DNA from: Eubacterium sp.
Lineage (GTDB): Bacteria; Bacillota; Clostridia; Lachnospirales; Lachnospiraceae
Length of the DNA stretch: 43,973 bases
Reading direction: 5' to 3'
Assembly (NCBI GenBank): GCA_024690665.1
Contig: JAILOU010000026.1
Span: 1 to 43,973 of the forward strand
The position numbers were made by a program, and so were the translations under genes. Shown here piece by piece: positions 24,215-34,199 of this stretch. Position 1 is the stretch's first letter, and each line of letters opens with the position of its first letter. The notes beneath the pieces are model-generated. The model had not been told where the DNA came from. It worked only from the letters and a program-made list of their open reading frames with translations, and made no database searches.

Positions 24215-25465
24215 ATGGCAGATGAAATGCAGACAATTACAGAGCGCCTGATTTTGGTCGGCGTTAGTATGAATGACGGTGATGATACGCAAGATTCCTT
24301 AAAAGAGCTGGAGCTTTTATGTGAGACGGCAGGAGCCGAAGTTGTCGAAAGTATTATCCAAAACAGGGAAAGAATTCATCCCGGAACTTATGTGGGAAAG
24401 GGTAAGATCGAAGAAATTCGGGAAAGCCTTTTGTTTCATCATGCAGATGGTATCGTGTGCGACGATGAACTGTCGCCGGCACAGATGAAGAACTTAGAAG
24501 ATGAACTGGACTGTAAAGTGATGGACCGGACTTTGGTCATTCTCGATATCTTTGCAGCCAGAGCAAGAACCGCGGAAGGCAAGCTGCAGGTAGAACTTGC
24601 GCAGCTTAAGTATTCTATGACAAGACTGGCAGGATTTGGCCGGTCGATGTCAAGACTGGGTGGTGGAATCGGAACGAGAGGTCCGGGTGAAACCAAGTTA
24701 GAAGTTGACAGACGAGTGATTAAAAACCGAGTGGCGCAGCTGTCTCGGGAACTAAAAGAAATGCAGCAGCACAGAGAGGTTGCAAGAAGTGCAAGAGAGC
24801 ATTCGCATCTTCCGGTCATTGCGATTGTCGGCTATACAAATGCCGGAAAGTCAACGCTGCTTAATTATCTGACAGATGCCGGGGTGCTGCAGGAGGATAA
24901 ACTGTTTGCAACGCTTGATGCAACGACACGAAAACTGGCACTTCCCAATAAGCAGGAAGTGCTGCTTACCGATACGGTAGGGTTTATTCGAAAACTTCCA
25001 CATCATCTGATTGAGGCATTTCAAAGTACACTAGAAGAAGCCAAGTATGCGGATATGCTGATTCACGTAATCGATGCATCGAATCCGCAGCGGGATAAAC
25101 AGATGCACATTGTGTATGAAACGCTAGACAGATTGGGTGTAAAGGAAAAGCCGATTATCACCTTGTTTAATAAGCAGGATCTGGTAACGGATGATGACGT
25201 GCTTCGCGACTTTCGGGCGGAAAAGGCGATTCGTACCACAATTATAGATGGACAAGGAATAGAGGAACTGTTTGCCACGATAGAACAGCTTCTTCGAGGA
25301 GATAAATTATACATTGAGCATGTATTTTCTTATGAAGAAGGCAATAAGGTGGCACAGATACGAAAAAACGGTGAACTACTCGAAGAAGAGTATGTCGCCG
25401 AAGGCATTCTTGTAAAGGCTTATGTGTCACAGGCACTGGCCGGTCAGCTGGGAATAAAAGAGTAA
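24215..25465 (+). CDS. hflX: Ribosome-associated GTPase HflX
   Basis: The 416-aa GTPase has an N-terminal HflX domain, the conserved linker GGIGTRGPGETKLEVDRR, then a G-domain with G1 GYTNAGKST, G3 DTVGF and G4 NKQD. It splits stalled or hibernating 70S/100S ribosomes under stress. ATG 24215 is preferred because the GAGG of the upstream gene is better spaced; ATG 24206 overlaps the lipoprotein stop and is the alternative. A terminator follows. Confidence 0.95.
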   Translation: MADEMQTITERLILVGVSMNDGDDTQDSLKELELLCETAGAEVVESIIQNRERIHPGTYVGKGKIEEIRESLLFHHADGIVCDDELSPAQMKNLEDELDCKVMDRTLVILDIFAARARTAEGKLQVELAQLKYSMTRLAGFGRSMSRLGGGIGTRGPGETKLEVDRRVIKNRVAQLSRELKEMQQHREVARSAREHSHLPVIAIVGYTNAGKSTLLNYLTDAGVLQEDKLFATLDATTRKLALPNKQEVLLTDTVGFIRKLPHHLIEAFQSTLEEAKYADMLIHVIDASNPQRDKQMHIVYETLDRLGVKEKPIITLFNKQDLVTDDDVLRDFRAEKAIRTTIIDGQGIEELFATIEQLLRGDKLYIEHVFSYEEGNKVAQIRKNGELLEEEYVAEGILVKAYVSQALAGQLGIKE

Positions 25466-25466
25466 C

Positions 25467-25500
25467 AAAGACTCTCCGAATTTGTCGGGGAGTCTTTTCA
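25467..25500 (+). terminator. Intrinsic terminator after hflX
   Basis: A 13-bp stem from AAAGACTCTCCGA (25467-25479) to its partner at 25485-25497, a 5-base loop and a short T-run. Confidence 0.8.
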
Positions 25501-25509
25501 CGGTCTTCG

Positions 25510-25538
25510 TTGCTACTCAAAATCTCCTATGTTAAAAT
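25510..25538 (+). promoter_or_regulatory. Promoter of the pyr operon
   Basis: TTGCTA (25510-25515), a 17-base spacer and TAAAAT (25533-25538). The leader is only about 30 bases, too short for a PyrR attenuator, so this operon is not controlled that way here. Confidence 0.6.
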
Positions 25539-25575
25539 AATCATAACTATAAGCAAATTTTGGAAAGGGATCTAT

Positions 25576-26850
25576 ATGACATTATTAATTAAAAATGCGA
25601 AGGTAGTTGATCCGGCAACACAAACTGTAAAGAAGGCAGATGTGTTGATTGAGGAAGAGACGATTACAAAGATTTCAGAAAATATTACAAAGGAAACAGA
25701 GCGAACCATTGATGCAAAGGGTTGCTATCTGATGCCGGGACTGATTGATCTGCATGTACATCTTAGAGATCCGGGACTTGAATATAAAGAAACGATTGAA
25801 ACCGGCGCCAAGGCAGCGGCTGCAGGTGGATATACCACAATTTTGGCAATGCCGAATACAAAACCGGTGGCTGACCAGATTGATGTGGTTCAGTATGTTA
25901 ACAATAAGGCAAAAGCACTGTCACCGATTCGGGTGCTTCAGATAGGAGCCGTAACGCAGGGACAAAAAGGAGAAAAACTTGCGGACATTGAAGGCATGGT
26001 AAAAGAAGGAGCACCGGCCATCAGTGAAGATGGTAAGAGCGTGATGGACTCCGGTCTTTACTATGAAGGAATGTTAGAAGCAAAGAGAATGGGCATTCCG
26101 GTATTTGCACACTGTGAAGATATTAATATGGTAAGAGGTGGCGTTCTTCATGAAGGAAAGAAGTCCAAGGAACTTGGACTTGCAGGAATTACCGGTTCGG
26201 TTGAAGATGTGATTGCGGCAAGAGATATGATTATGGCGGCAGAGATTGGAGTCAGACTTCATCTGTGTCATGTGTCCACGGCGCTTAGCGTTGATATGCT
26301 TGCGTGGGCAAAGTCAAGAGGAGCATTGGTATCCGGAGAAGTATGCCCGCACCATTTTGCATTGTGTGAAGATGATATTCCGGCAGATGATTCGATGTAT
26401 AAGATGAATCCACCTCTTCGTTCAAAGAAAGACCAGCAGGCACTAATCAAAGGAATTGCAGATGGAACGATTGAAGTGATTGCGACCGATCATGCGCCGC
26501 ACAGCGCCGATGAGAAAAATGCAAGCATGAAGAAGGCGCCATTTGGTATTGTCGGACTTGAGACGGCAGCGGCACTTACCTATACCAAACTGGTAAAGAA
26601 AAAAGTGATTGATATCTGTCAGATGGCAGAGAAGATGAGCCTGAATCCGGCGAAGATTATCGGACTTGACCGGGGAAGCGTGCAAGAAGGCAAGGTTGCC
26701 GATCTGGTACTGTTTGATCCAAAGGCAAAATGGACGGTAGACCCGAATGAATTCTATTCAAAGGGAAGAAATACCCCATTTAAGGGCGAGACATTATACG
26801 GACAGGTAAAGGCAACGATATTCAACGGCGAAGTCGTATTTGAACAGTAA
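25576..26850 (+). CDS. pyrC: Dihydroorotase
   Basis: The 424-aa zinc amidohydrolase forms dihydroorotate from carbamoyl-aspartate. Metal-binding and catalytic motifs are DLHVHLRDPG, AMPNTKP, HCED, LHLCHVST and ATDHAPHS. ATG 25576 has GGAAAGGG just upstream; the upstream in-frame start at 25510 falls in the promoter. First gene of pyrC-F-K-D-E. Confidence 0.95.
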   Translation: MTLLIKNAKVVDPATQTVKKADVLIEEETITKISENITKETERTIDAKGCYLMPGLIDLHVHLRDPGLEYKETIETGAKAAAAGGYTTILAMPNTKPVADQIDVVQYVNNKAKALSPIRVLQIGAVTQGQKGEKLADIEGMVKEGAPAISEDGKSVMDSGLYYEGMLEAKRMGIPVFAHCEDINMVRGGVLHEGKKSKELGLAGITGSVEDVIAARDMIMAAEIGVRLHLCHVSTALSVDMLAWAKSRGALVSGEVCPHHFALCEDDIPADDSMYKMNPPLRSKKDQQALIKGIADGTIEVIATDHAPHSADEKNASMKKAPFGIVGLETAAALTYTKLVKKKVIDICQMAEKMSLNPAKIIGLDRGSVQEGKVADLVLFDPKAKWTVDPNEFYSKGRNTPFKGETLYGQVKATIFNGEVVFEQ

Positions 26851-26869
26851 GAATAAAAGGAGATTAACC

Positions 26870-27799
26870 ATGGTAGGAAAATTAATAGATGGAATTAAAA
26901 AGACAGGAGCACCAATTGTAGTCGGACTTGATCCAAAACTTGAGTATGTGCCGGAGCATATCCAGAAGGCGGCATTTAAAGAGTATGGTGAAAATCTGGA
27001 AGGTGCCGCACAGGCAATCTGGGAATACAATAAAAAGATTGTTGATGCAACCTATGACTTGATTCCGGCTGTAAAGCCACAGATTGCGATGTATGAAACA
27101 CTTGGAATTGAAGGTCTTAAGGCATTTCAAAAGACTGTAGATTACTGTCATGAAAAAGGACTTGTTGTAATCGGAGATATCAAGCGAGGCGATATTGGTT
27201 CGACTTCAGAAGCTTATGCAGTCGGACATCTTGGCAAGGTGACAATCGGTGGCAAGACATTTTCCGGATTTAATGAAGATTTTGTAACCGTCAATCCATA
27301 TCTGGGAAGCGATGGAGTAAAACCGTTTGTGAAAATCTGTCAGGAAGAAAATAAAGGACTTTTTATCCTGGTTAAGACTTCGAATCCATCATCCGGAGAA
27401 TTTCAGGACCGTCTGATTGAAGGCAGACCACTGTATGAGCTGGTTGCTGAGAAGGTCGTAGAATGGGGAAGTGAGCTGATGGAGCAAGGTTATTCCAACG
27501 TCGGAGCTGTCGTTGGAGCAACTTATCCGGAGATTGGACGCGCACTTCGAAAAGCTATGCCTAAGAGCTTTATTCTGGTGCCGGGATATGGCGCACAGGG
27601 CGGCAAGGGCGCAGACCTTGTAGATTACTTTAATGAAGACGGACTTGGTGCAATCGTGAATTCCTCAAGAGGAATTATTGCAGCTTATAAGCAGGACAAA
27701 TACGCTCGCTTTGGCGCAGAGCATTTTGAAGAAGCTTCCCGTCAGGCAGTACTTGATATGATAGAAGATATATCAGGAGCATTAAAGAATGCAAAATAA
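26870..27799 (+). CDS. pyrF: Orotidine-5'-phosphate decarboxylase (long type)
   Basis: The 309-aa enzyme decarboxylates OMP to UMP. The Lys-Asp catalytic stretch GDIKRGDIGST and FVTVNPYLGSDGV place it in the longer subfamily 2. AAAGGAG precedes ATG 26870, 19 bases after pyrC. Last step of the pathway, encoded second in the operon. Confidence 0.95.
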   Translation: MVGKLIDGIKKTGAPIVVGLDPKLEYVPEHIQKAAFKEYGENLEGAAQAIWEYNKKIVDATYDLIPAVKPQIAMYETLGIEGLKAFQKTVDYCHEKGLVVIGDIKRGDIGSTSEAYAVGHLGKVTIGGKTFSGFNEDFVTVNPYLGSDGVKPFVKICQEENKGLFILVKTSNPSSGEFQDRLIEGRPLYELVAEKVVEWGSELMEQGYSNVGAVVGATYPEIGRALRKAMPKSFILVPGYGAQGGKGADLVDYFNEDGLGAIVNSSRGIIAAYKQDKYARFGAEHFEEASRQAVLDMIEDISGALKNAK

Positions 27800-27812
27800 G
27801 GGTGATCAGAAC

Positions 27813-28583
27813 ATGAGTGATAAGAAAAAAGAGTGTGCAAAAGTCATTTCCCAGGAGATGATTGCAACAGATGTATATAGTATGTGGCTGGCATGTCCGG
27901 AAGTTGCCGGGAATGCAAAGCCGGGACAATTTATTTCATTGTATTGTAAGGATGAGGCACATATCCTGCCTCGTCCAATCAGTCTGTGTGAGATTGATGC
28001 GGCGGGCGGAAAACTTCGCATCGTCTACCGCAAGGTTGGTTATGGAACCGAGGAATTTTCACGGTTGAAAAAAGATGACGAGATTACCATTATCGGTCCA
28101 CTTGGAAATGGATTCACAGAGGAAGGCGGCAAGGCAATCTTAGTCGGCGGCGGAATCGGTGTTCCACCGATGCTGGAATTTGCCAAGCATGTAAAGGGCG
28201 AGAAAGTTGCAGTTATGGGATACCGCAATGAGGAACTGTTTTTAAAGGATGACTTTGAGAAAGTGATTACACTTAAGGTCGCAACAGAAGACGGAAGCGC
28301 CGGAACAAAGGGTAATGTTGTGGATGCGATGAATGCAGAAGGGATGAAAGGCGATGTCATCTACGCCTGCGGCCCGATGCCAATGCTTCGTGCATTAAAA
28401 GCATATGCAAAAGAACACAACATGAAGTGTTATATTTCATTAGAAGAGAAGATGGCCTGTGGAATCGGAGCCTGTCTTGGCTGCGTCTGTAAGACAAAGC
28501 ACGTGGATGAGCATTCGAAGGTCAACAATACCAGAATCTGTACCGAAGGACCGGTATTTGATGCCGAGGAGGTAGAAATCTAA
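27813..28583 (+). CDS. pyrK: Dihydroorotate dehydrogenase electron-transfer subunit
   Basis: The 256-aa iron-sulfur flavoprotein passes electrons from class 1B PyrD to NAD+. The FAD motif RPISLCE, the NAD-binding GGGIGVPP and a C-terminal [2Fe-2S] Cys set (CGIGACLGCVC, then C in RICTEGPVF) are present. ATG 27813 is chosen because AGGGTGAT lies 7 bases before it; an upstream ATG at 27789 overlaps pyrF. Abuts pyrD with no gap. Confidence 0.94.
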   Translation: MSDKKKECAKVISQEMIATDVYSMWLACPEVAGNAKPGQFISLYCKDEAHILPRPISLCEIDAAGGKLRIVYRKVGYGTEEFSRLKKDDEITIIGPLGNGFTEEGGKAILVGGGIGVPPMLEFAKHVKGEKVAVMGYRNEELFLKDDFEKVITLKVATEDGSAGTKGNVVDAMNAEGMKGDVIYACGPMPMLRALKAYAKEHNMKCYISLEEKMACGIGACLGCVCKTKHVDEHSKVNNTRICTEGPVFDAEEVEI

Positions 28584-29486
28584 ATGAATACAAGTGTAAC
28601 AATTGCCGGAGTCACATTTCAAAATCCGATTACAACCTGTTCGGGAACATTTGGCTCAGGTGCAGAATATGGAGAATTCGTTGATTTAAATAAACTGGGA
28701 GCAGTTACGACAAAGGGCGTAGCGGATGTGGCATGGCCGGGAAATCCGACACCTCGAATCGCGGAAGTGCGCGGTGGCATGCTCAATGCAATCGGACTTC
28801 AAAATCCGGGTATTGATGTGTTTATAGAAAGAGATATTCCGTTTTTAAAGAAATATGACACCAGGATTATTGTAAATGTATGCGGTCATGCCGAGGAAGA
28901 ATATCTAAGAGTTGTAGAGCGATTGCAAGATCAGCCGGTTGATTTGCTCGAGATTAATATTTCCTGTCCGAACGTAAAAGAAGGTGGTCTTTCGTTTGGA
29001 ACCAATCCAAAAGGGGTAGAAGACATTACTTCTAAAATCAAGAAGATAGCAGCGCAGCCGGTGATTATGAAATTAACACCGAATGTTACAGATATTAAAG
29101 AAATTGCGAAGGCAGCACAGGCCGGCGGAGCAGATGGATTGTCGCTTATTAATACGCTGACCGGAATGAAGATCGATGTGGAGAGGCAGACATTTGCCAT
29201 TGCCAATAAAACAGGCGGCATGTCAGGTCCTGCGGTACATCCGATTGCAGTGCGCATGGTATATGAAGTGGCACAGACGGTAGATATTCCGATTATCGGA
29301 ATGGGCGGTGTCATGGATGCTAACGATGCGATTGAACTGATGCTTGCAGGAGCAACAATGGTAGCAGTTGGTACGGCCAACTTCACCAATCCAATGGCAA
29401 CAATGGAAATCATAGACGGTATCGAAGCATATATGAAGCGTCACAAGATTGAAGATATTAATAGCATCATTGGCGCTGTGAAGTAA
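28584..29486 (+). CDS. pyrD: Dihydroorotate dehydrogenase, class 1B catalytic subunit
   Basis: The 300-aa FMN enzyme oxidises dihydroorotate to orotate. The active-site Cys is in NISCPNVKEGG, with N-terminal CSGTFGSG and C-terminal GMGGVMDANDA phosphate-binding stretches. It begins directly after the pyrK stop, as expected for the PyrDK complex. GAGGAGG is upstream inside pyrK. Confidence 0.95.
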   Translation: MNTSVTIAGVTFQNPITTCSGTFGSGAEYGEFVDLNKLGAVTTKGVADVAWPGNPTPRIAEVRGGMLNAIGLQNPGIDVFIERDIPFLKKYDTRIIVNVCGHAEEEYLRVVERLQDQPVDLLEINISCPNVKEGGLSFGTNPKGVEDITSKIKKIAAQPVIMKLTPNVTDIKEIAKAAQAGGADGLSLINTLTGMKIDVERQTFAIANKTGGMSGPAVHPIAVRMVYEVAQTVDIPIIGMGGVMDANDAIELMLAGATMVAVGTANFTNPMATMEIIDGIEAYMKRHKIEDINSIIGAVK

Positions 29487-29570
29487 GAACGCCGTTGAAA
29501 AACGCTGATTTATGGTGTAGACTTAAGTGGTTTGATAAAGAAAAAAGCCTTAGATGGAGGAATGAAATAG

Positions 29571-30248
29571 ATGGAACAGTATAAGAGTGAGTTTATTGAT
29601 TTTATGGTAGAAAGCGATGTGCTTAAGTTTGGTGATTTTACGCTGAAAAGTGGAAGAAAGTCACCGTTTTTCATGAATGCCGGAGCTTATGTAACCGGTA
29701 CACAGCTGATGAAGCTGGGCGAATATTATGCAACTGCAATTCATGAGAATTTCGGAGATGATTTTGATGTGCTGTTTGGACCGGCGTATAAGGGAATTCC
29801 ACTTTCTGTTACTACGGTAATTGCATATGCAAAATTATATGGAAAGGAAATTCGCTACTGTTCAAACAGAAAAGAGATCAAAGATCATGGAGATACCGGA
29901 ATCTTACTGGGAAGCAAGATTCAGGATAAAGACAGGGTTGTAATTATTGAAGATGTTACAACATCCGGAAAGTCAATTGAAGAGACATTTCCAATTATCA
30001 AGGCGCAGGGCGATGTTGAGATTAAGGGACTTATGGTTTCTCTTAACCGAATGGAAGTCGGACTTGGCGGCAAGATGTCTGCACTTGATGAAATCCATGA
30101 AAAGTATGGATTTGAAGCAAAGGCAATTGTTACAATGGAAGAAGTTGTAGAAACCCTTTATAACAAGGAAATTCGCGGAAAAGTTGTAATTGACGATGAA
30201 ATTAAAAAGGCAATTGACGCATACTATGAGCAGTATGGAGCAAAATAG
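29571..30248 (+). CDS. pyrE: Orotate phosphoribosyltransferase
   Basis: The 225-aa enzyme joins orotate and PRPP to give OMP. The PRPP motif VVIIEDVTTSGKS is clear, with the orotate loop LKSGRKSPFFMN near the N-terminus. TGGAGG lies before ATG. The 84-base gap after pyrD holds no clear terminator or promoter, so it is probably in the same operon. Confidence 0.95.
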   Translation: MEQYKSEFIDFMVESDVLKFGDFTLKSGRKSPFFMNAGAYVTGTQLMKLGEYYATAIHENFGDDFDVLFGPAYKGIPLSVTTVIAYAKLYGKEIRYCSNRKEIKDHGDTGILLGSKIQDKDRVVIIEDVTTSGKSIEETFPIIKAQGDVEIKGLMVSLNRMEVGLGGKMSALDEIHEKYGFEAKAIVTMEEVVETLYNKEIRGKVVIDDEIKKAIDAYYEQYGAK

Positions 30249-30263
30249 ATAAGGAAATAATAA

Positions 30264-30776
30264 ATGATGCGCAGAAGAAAAAAGCGTGGTTTGCAAAAGG
30301 TAATTTGCGTTCTTTTGTTATTGGTCTATCTTGCACTATTGTGTTATTTTTTGTTTTTTGCCGAATCATTTGGCAGAGACTTTGCGAGTGCAGAATACCA
30401 CTATAATCTGACTTTGTTTAAGGAGATTATGCTGTATTGGAATAACAGGGAGCAGCTTGGATTTTGGGCTGTGTTTATCAATCTGGCAGGTAATGTGGGA
30501 GCCTTTGTTCCGTTTGGAATCCTGATTCCGACCTTATTTCCGAAGAAGAACGGGTATTTTTATAAGGTGTTGTGCGAAGGCTTTTTATTTAGCCTGATGG
30601 TGGAAAGTATTCAGCTTGTCACAAAAGTTGGAAGCTTTGATGTGGATGATATTCTCCTTAATACAATTGGTGTGATAATCGGTTATTGGATCTTCGCAAT
30701 TGCCAGACATATAAGTAATAAAAAGGGAAAAGCAGGTAGGGTTAGATATGGCTCAAAGAAAAAGACGGCGTCATAA
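30264..30776 (+). CDS. VanZ-like family membrane protein
   Basis: The 170-aa protein has about four TM helices and the VanZ-like pattern NLAGNVGAFVPFGILIP, with ESIQLVTKVGSFDVDDILLNTIGVIIGY split over 120-155. VanZ proteins are linked to teicoplanin resistance in some hosts, but most family members have no known role. Overlaps the next gene by 29 bases. Confidence 0.85.
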   Translation: MMRRRKKRGLQKVICVLLLLVYLALLCYFLFFAESFGRDFASAEYHYNLTLFKEIMLYWNNREQLGFWAVFINLAGNVGAFVPFGILIPTLFPKKNGYFYKVLCEGFLFSLMVESIQLVTKVGSFDVDDILLNTIGVIIGYWIFAIARHISNKKGKAGRVRYGSKKKTAS

Positions 30777-31089
30777 AAAAGAACGCTTGAAATTTACAAC
30801 AAAAAAAGAAAGCTTATGGGGATACGGGGCAGTCGCACTGGATATTGCTGCGATTGTTGTGTTTTTTTCAGCTCTTGGCATGTCTGTTTCAGCAAGCGGA
30901 GATGCTAATACATATCTTGGAAGCCGAGGAGTCGGGGCACTTCTTTTGGCAATTGCCGGAGTGGTGATAGGTATGCAGGGAATGCGACAAAAGGATGTCT
31001 TTTTGTTTATTCCAAAGGTTGGTACGATTGCAGGGATGATCATTACATTGTTCCTGCTTGCATTATACATTGTAGGAATGGTGTTATAA
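30748..31089 (+). CDS. Small three-TM membrane protein (DUF6142-like)
   Basis: A very basic head ([16 protein letters not shown]) is followed by three TM helices (about 27-46, 58-77 and 90-112). The family assignment is from memory and uncertain; function unknown. Overlaps the VanZ-like gene and sits 10 bases before ispF. Confidence 0.7.
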   Translation: MAQRKRRRHKKERLKFTTKKESLWGYGAVALDIAAIVVFFSALGMSVSASGDANTYLGSRGVGALLLAIAGVVIGMQGMRQKDVFLFIPKVGTIAGMIITLFLLALYIVGMVL

Positions 31090-31099
31090 GGAGAATGCT

Positions 31100-31585
31100 A
31101 TGAGAATCGGAACCGGTTATGATGTACACAGATTTGCAAAAGACAGAGATTTGATTATCGGAGGAGTGAAGATTGACCATGAACTTGGGCTTTTAGGTCA
31201 CTCAGACGCCGATGTCTTGCTGCATGCGATTATGGATGCACTTCTTGGCGCGGCAGGGCTTGGTGATATCGGATTACATTTTCCGGACACCGATCCGCAG
31301 TATAAAGGAGCGTCAAGCAGAGAACTTTTGCGACAGGTGCATAAGATGCTGGAAATCGAGGGTTACGAGGTAGCCAATATTGATTGTACGATTTTGGCGC
31401 AGAATCCAAAGATGCGACCACATATTGAGCAGATGAGAGAAAATATTGCGCAGGATCTTTGTATTGGTCCTGAGCGGGTAAATGTAAAGGCAACCACGGA
31501 AGAAGGACTTGGATTTACCGGAAGAATGGAAGGAATCGCGGCACAGGCGGTTTGCTTATTAGAAAAAGAAATCGAGGATGAATAA
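31100..31585 (+). CDS. ispF: 2-C-methyl-D-erythritol 2,4-cyclodiphosphate synthase
   Basis: The 161-aa MEP-pathway enzyme has the metal-binding DVHRF and [20 protein letters not shown], and the signature IGLHFPDTD. In many Firmicutes ispD lies beside it; here ispD and gltX are absent from the expected spot. AAGGAG precedes ATG. Confidence 0.96.
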   Translation: MRIGTGYDVHRFAKDRDLIIGGVKIDHELGLLGHSDADVLLHAIMDALLGAAGLGDIGLHFPDTDPQYKGASSRELLRQVHKMLEIEGYEVANIDCTILAQNPKMRPHIEQMRENIAQDLCIGPERVNVKATTEEGLGFTGRMEGIAAQAVCLLEKEIEDE

Positions 31586-31588
31586 ACA

Positions 31589-32374
31589 TTGGGTTACTTT
31601 AAGGAATTACGAGAAGAGTATGAAGTAATTAAACAGAGAGACCCGGCGATTAAGTCGATATGGGAAGTTATGCTGTATCCGACGTTTAAGGTCATGCATA
31701 GTTATCGAAAGGCACATAAGCATTACCTGAAGGGTCATTTTTTCAGAGCAAGACTGATTTCGCAAAAAGCAGCAAGAAAGACCGGAATAGAGATTCATCC
31801 GGGCGCGACAATCGGAAAAGGCTTTTTTATTGACCACGGAAGCGGTGTTATCATAGGTGAGACTGCAGTTGTCGGCGATAACTGTACGCTCTATCAGGGC
31901 GTAACGCTCGGCGGTACCGGTAAGGAAACCGGTAAGCGCCATCCGACGCTTGGTAATAATGTGATGGTATCGGCAGGTGCGAAGATTATTGGCTCTTTTA
32001 AGGTGGGCGATAATTCAAAGATTGGTGCAGGCTCAGTGGTAATTAACGAAGTGCCTCCGAACTGTACCGTAGTTGGCGTTCCGGGTCGGGTGGTAAGAAG
32101 ACATGATCAGTGTTGTCCGCAGGAGAACATGGATCAGACCAACCTTCCGGATCCTGTAAAAGAAGATATTATGCTGCTTCAGCATGAAAATAGTGAGATG
32201 GTGAACCACATCATCGATATTGAGGCGTCCTTAAAGACCATCTTCAAATGTCTCGATCATGCCGACATTGACGAGGAAGAATTTGAGATGGTACAAAAGA
32301 AGCTTGAAGGCCTTAACGGAGAAGCTTTAAAAGAGATGCAAATAGAACTTTCAAGGGAGAGTGCTTGTTTATGA
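31589..32374 (+). CDS. cysE: Serine O-acetyltransferase
   Basis: The 261-aa enzyme acetylates serine for cysteine synthesis. The left-handed beta-helix hexapeptides are visible (IHPGATIGKGFFIDHG, VIIGETAVVGDN) with the catalytic His. TTG start at 31589, after GAGG of the ispF end. A C-terminal helical extension of about 70 residues follows the catalytic core. ATGA overlap with cysS. Confidence 0.94.
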   Translation: MGYFKELREEYEVIKQRDPAIKSIWEVMLYPTFKVMHSYRKAHKHYLKGHFFRARLISQKAARKTGIEIHPGATIGKGFFIDHGSGVIIGETAVVGDNCTLYQGVTLGGTGKETGKRHPTLGNNVMVSAGAKIIGSFKVGDNSKIGAGSVVINEVPPNCTVVGVPGRVVRRHDQCCPQENMDQTNLPDPVKEDIMLLQHENSEMVNHIIDIEASLKTIFKCLDHADIDEEEFEMVQKKLEGLNGEALKEMQIELSRESACL

Positions 32375-33777
32375 GAATCTATAACACGATGACAAGACAA
32401 AAAGAAGAACTTAAGACGATTGAACCGGGAAAGGTTCGCATGTATGTGTGCGGCCCGACGGTTTACAATTATATTCATATCGGAAATGCAAGACCGATGA
32501 TTATCTTTGATACATTTCGCAGATACTTAGAATATAAAGGATATGAAGTCAATTATGTATCGAACTTCACCGACGTCGATGACAAGATTATCAAAAAGGC
32601 AATCGAGGAAGGGACAACCGCAGAAGAAGTATCACAGCGTTTTATTAAAGAATGCCAGACAGATATGAAGGCACTGAACGTTAAGGAAGCTACAACGCAT
32701 CCGCTTGCAACCAAAGAGATGGATGGCATGATTGAGATGATTAAAACACTGATTGACAAAGGGTATGCTTATGCGGTCAGTGACGGAACTGTTTATTACA
32801 GAACCAATAAGTTCAAAGATTACGGTAAATTGTCCCACAAAAATCTTGAGGATCTGCAGGCCGGACACAGAGATATCAAGGTGACCGGTGATGAAAAAGA
32901 AGATCCGACCGACTTCGTTTTATGGAAGCCTAAGAAGGACGGAGAGCCATACTGGACTTCGCCGTGGTGCGACGGAAGACCGGGCTGGCATATTGAGTGT
33001 TCGGTTATGGCGAAGAAGTATCTTGGCGATGAGATTGATATTCATGCGGGCGGTGAAGACTTAATCTTCCCACATCATGAAAATGAAATTGCGCAGTCGG
33101 AAGCAGCCAACGGCGTGACATTTGCAAGATACTGGATGCATAACGGATTTTTAAATATTGATAATAAGAAGATGTCAAAATCTGCAGGTAACTTCTTTAC
33201 CGTAAGAGACATCGAGCAGCGCTATGATCTGCAGGTGCTTCGTTTCTTTATGCTCAGCGCGCACTATAGAAGTCCTTTGAACTTCTCAGATGAACTGATG
33301 GAAGCTGCGAAGAATTCCTTAGAGAGAATCTTAACGGCGGCAGAGAACTTAAGAGATCGTACAGAACGCGCGACGGTTACAGAGATGACGAACGCAGAAC
33401 GCGAACTAGTGCAGCAGTCGAAGCAGTATGTTGAAAAATTTGAGGCTGCGATGGAAGATGATGCGAATACGGCAGATGCGGTTTCTGCAATCTTCGAACT
33501 TGTAAAGTTTGCCAATACCAATGTCAATGAGAATTCATCGAAAGAATTTGCAAAGGCATTGTATGATTGCATGAATACATTGTGCGATGTGATGGGAATT
33601 ATCACAGAAAGAAAAGAAGAAATCTTGGATGAAGAGATTGAACAGCTGATAGAAGAAAGACAGGCTGCACGAAAGGAAAAGAATTTCGCACGTGCAGACG
33701 AGATTAGAGATGAACTTTTAGCGAGAGGAATCGTCTTAAAGGATACCAGAGAAGGAGTAAAATGGAGCAGGGCTTAA
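32371..33777 (+). CDS. cysS: Cysteinyl-tRNA synthetase
   Basis: The 468-aa class I synthetase shows zinc ligands (CGPTVYN, ECSVMAKKYLG, HHENEIAQ), the HIGN signature and KMSKS. ATG 32371 overlaps the cysE stop; AAGGGAG is upstream. It overlaps mrnC by 16 bases. Conserved pairing with cysE in Firmicutes. Confidence 0.96.
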   Translation: MRIYNTMTRQKEELKTIEPGKVRMYVCGPTVYNYIHIGNARPMIIFDTFRRYLEYKGYEVNYVSNFTDVDDKIIKKAIEEGTTAEEVSQRFIKECQTDMKALNVKEATTHPLATKEMDGMIEMIKTLIDKGYAYAVSDGTVYYRTNKFKDYGKLSHKNLEDLQAGHRDIKVTGDEKEDPTDFVLWKPKKDGEPYWTSPWCDGRPGWHIECSVMAKKYLGDEIDIHAGGEDLIFPHHENEIAQSEAANGVTFARYWMHNGFLNIDNKKMSKSAGNFFTVRDIEQRYDLQVLRFFMLSAHYRSPLNFSDELMEAAKNSLERILTAAENLRDRTERATVTEMTNAERELVQQSKQYVEKFEAAMEDDANTADAVSAIFELVKFANTNVNENSSKEFAKALYDCMNTLCDVMGIITERKEEILDEEIEQLIEERQAARKEKNFARADEIRDELLARGIVLKDTREGVKWSRA

Positions 33778-34190
33778 ATGAATTTATCCGCAGACAATTT
33801 GGGCTGGACAAGCAGGATATTAGAAGCTATTCGCCGCTGACGCTGGCGTTTATCGGAGATGGCGTATTCGACCTTATTGTCAGAACGGTAATTGTCGGGG
33901 AAGGAAATACAAAGCCGTCGATGCTTCATGGACATAGCGCGCACTTTGTAAAAGCACCGGCACAATCCAAGATGATGGAGTGCCTTGAGCCGTTGCTTTC
34001 GGAAGAAGAAGAAAGCTACTATAAACGCGGCAGAAATGCGAAGTCGAAGACAACGGCGAAGAATGCATCGGTGCTGGATTATCGAAGAGCGACCGGTCTT
34101 GAAACTTTGATGGGATATCTGTATCTGACAGGACAGCTTGACAGAGCGATAGAACTGACCCGCAAGGGACTTGAATATTATGGAAAGTAG
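33762..34190 (+). CDS. mrnC: Mini-ribonuclease III
   Basis: The 142-aa protein is an RNase III domain without a double-stranded RNA-binding domain; it trims 23S rRNA precursors. LAFIGDGVFDL carries the catalytic acidic residue. Position between cysS and rlmB matches B. subtilis. Confidence 0.94.
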   Translation: MEQGLNEFIRRQFGLDKQDIRSYSPLTLAFIGDGVFDLIVRTVIVGEGNTKPSMLHGHSAHFVKAPAQSKMMECLEPLLSEEEESYYKRGRNAKSKTTAKNASVLDYRRATGLETLMGYLYLTGQLDRAIELTRKGLEYYGK

Positions 34191-34199
34191 GAGCTTTTT

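Noticed and set aside
25500-25576. PyrR-type attenuator before pyrC
   Set aside because: The leader is about 30 bases, with no anti-terminator and terminator pair; the hairpin seen belongs to hflX.
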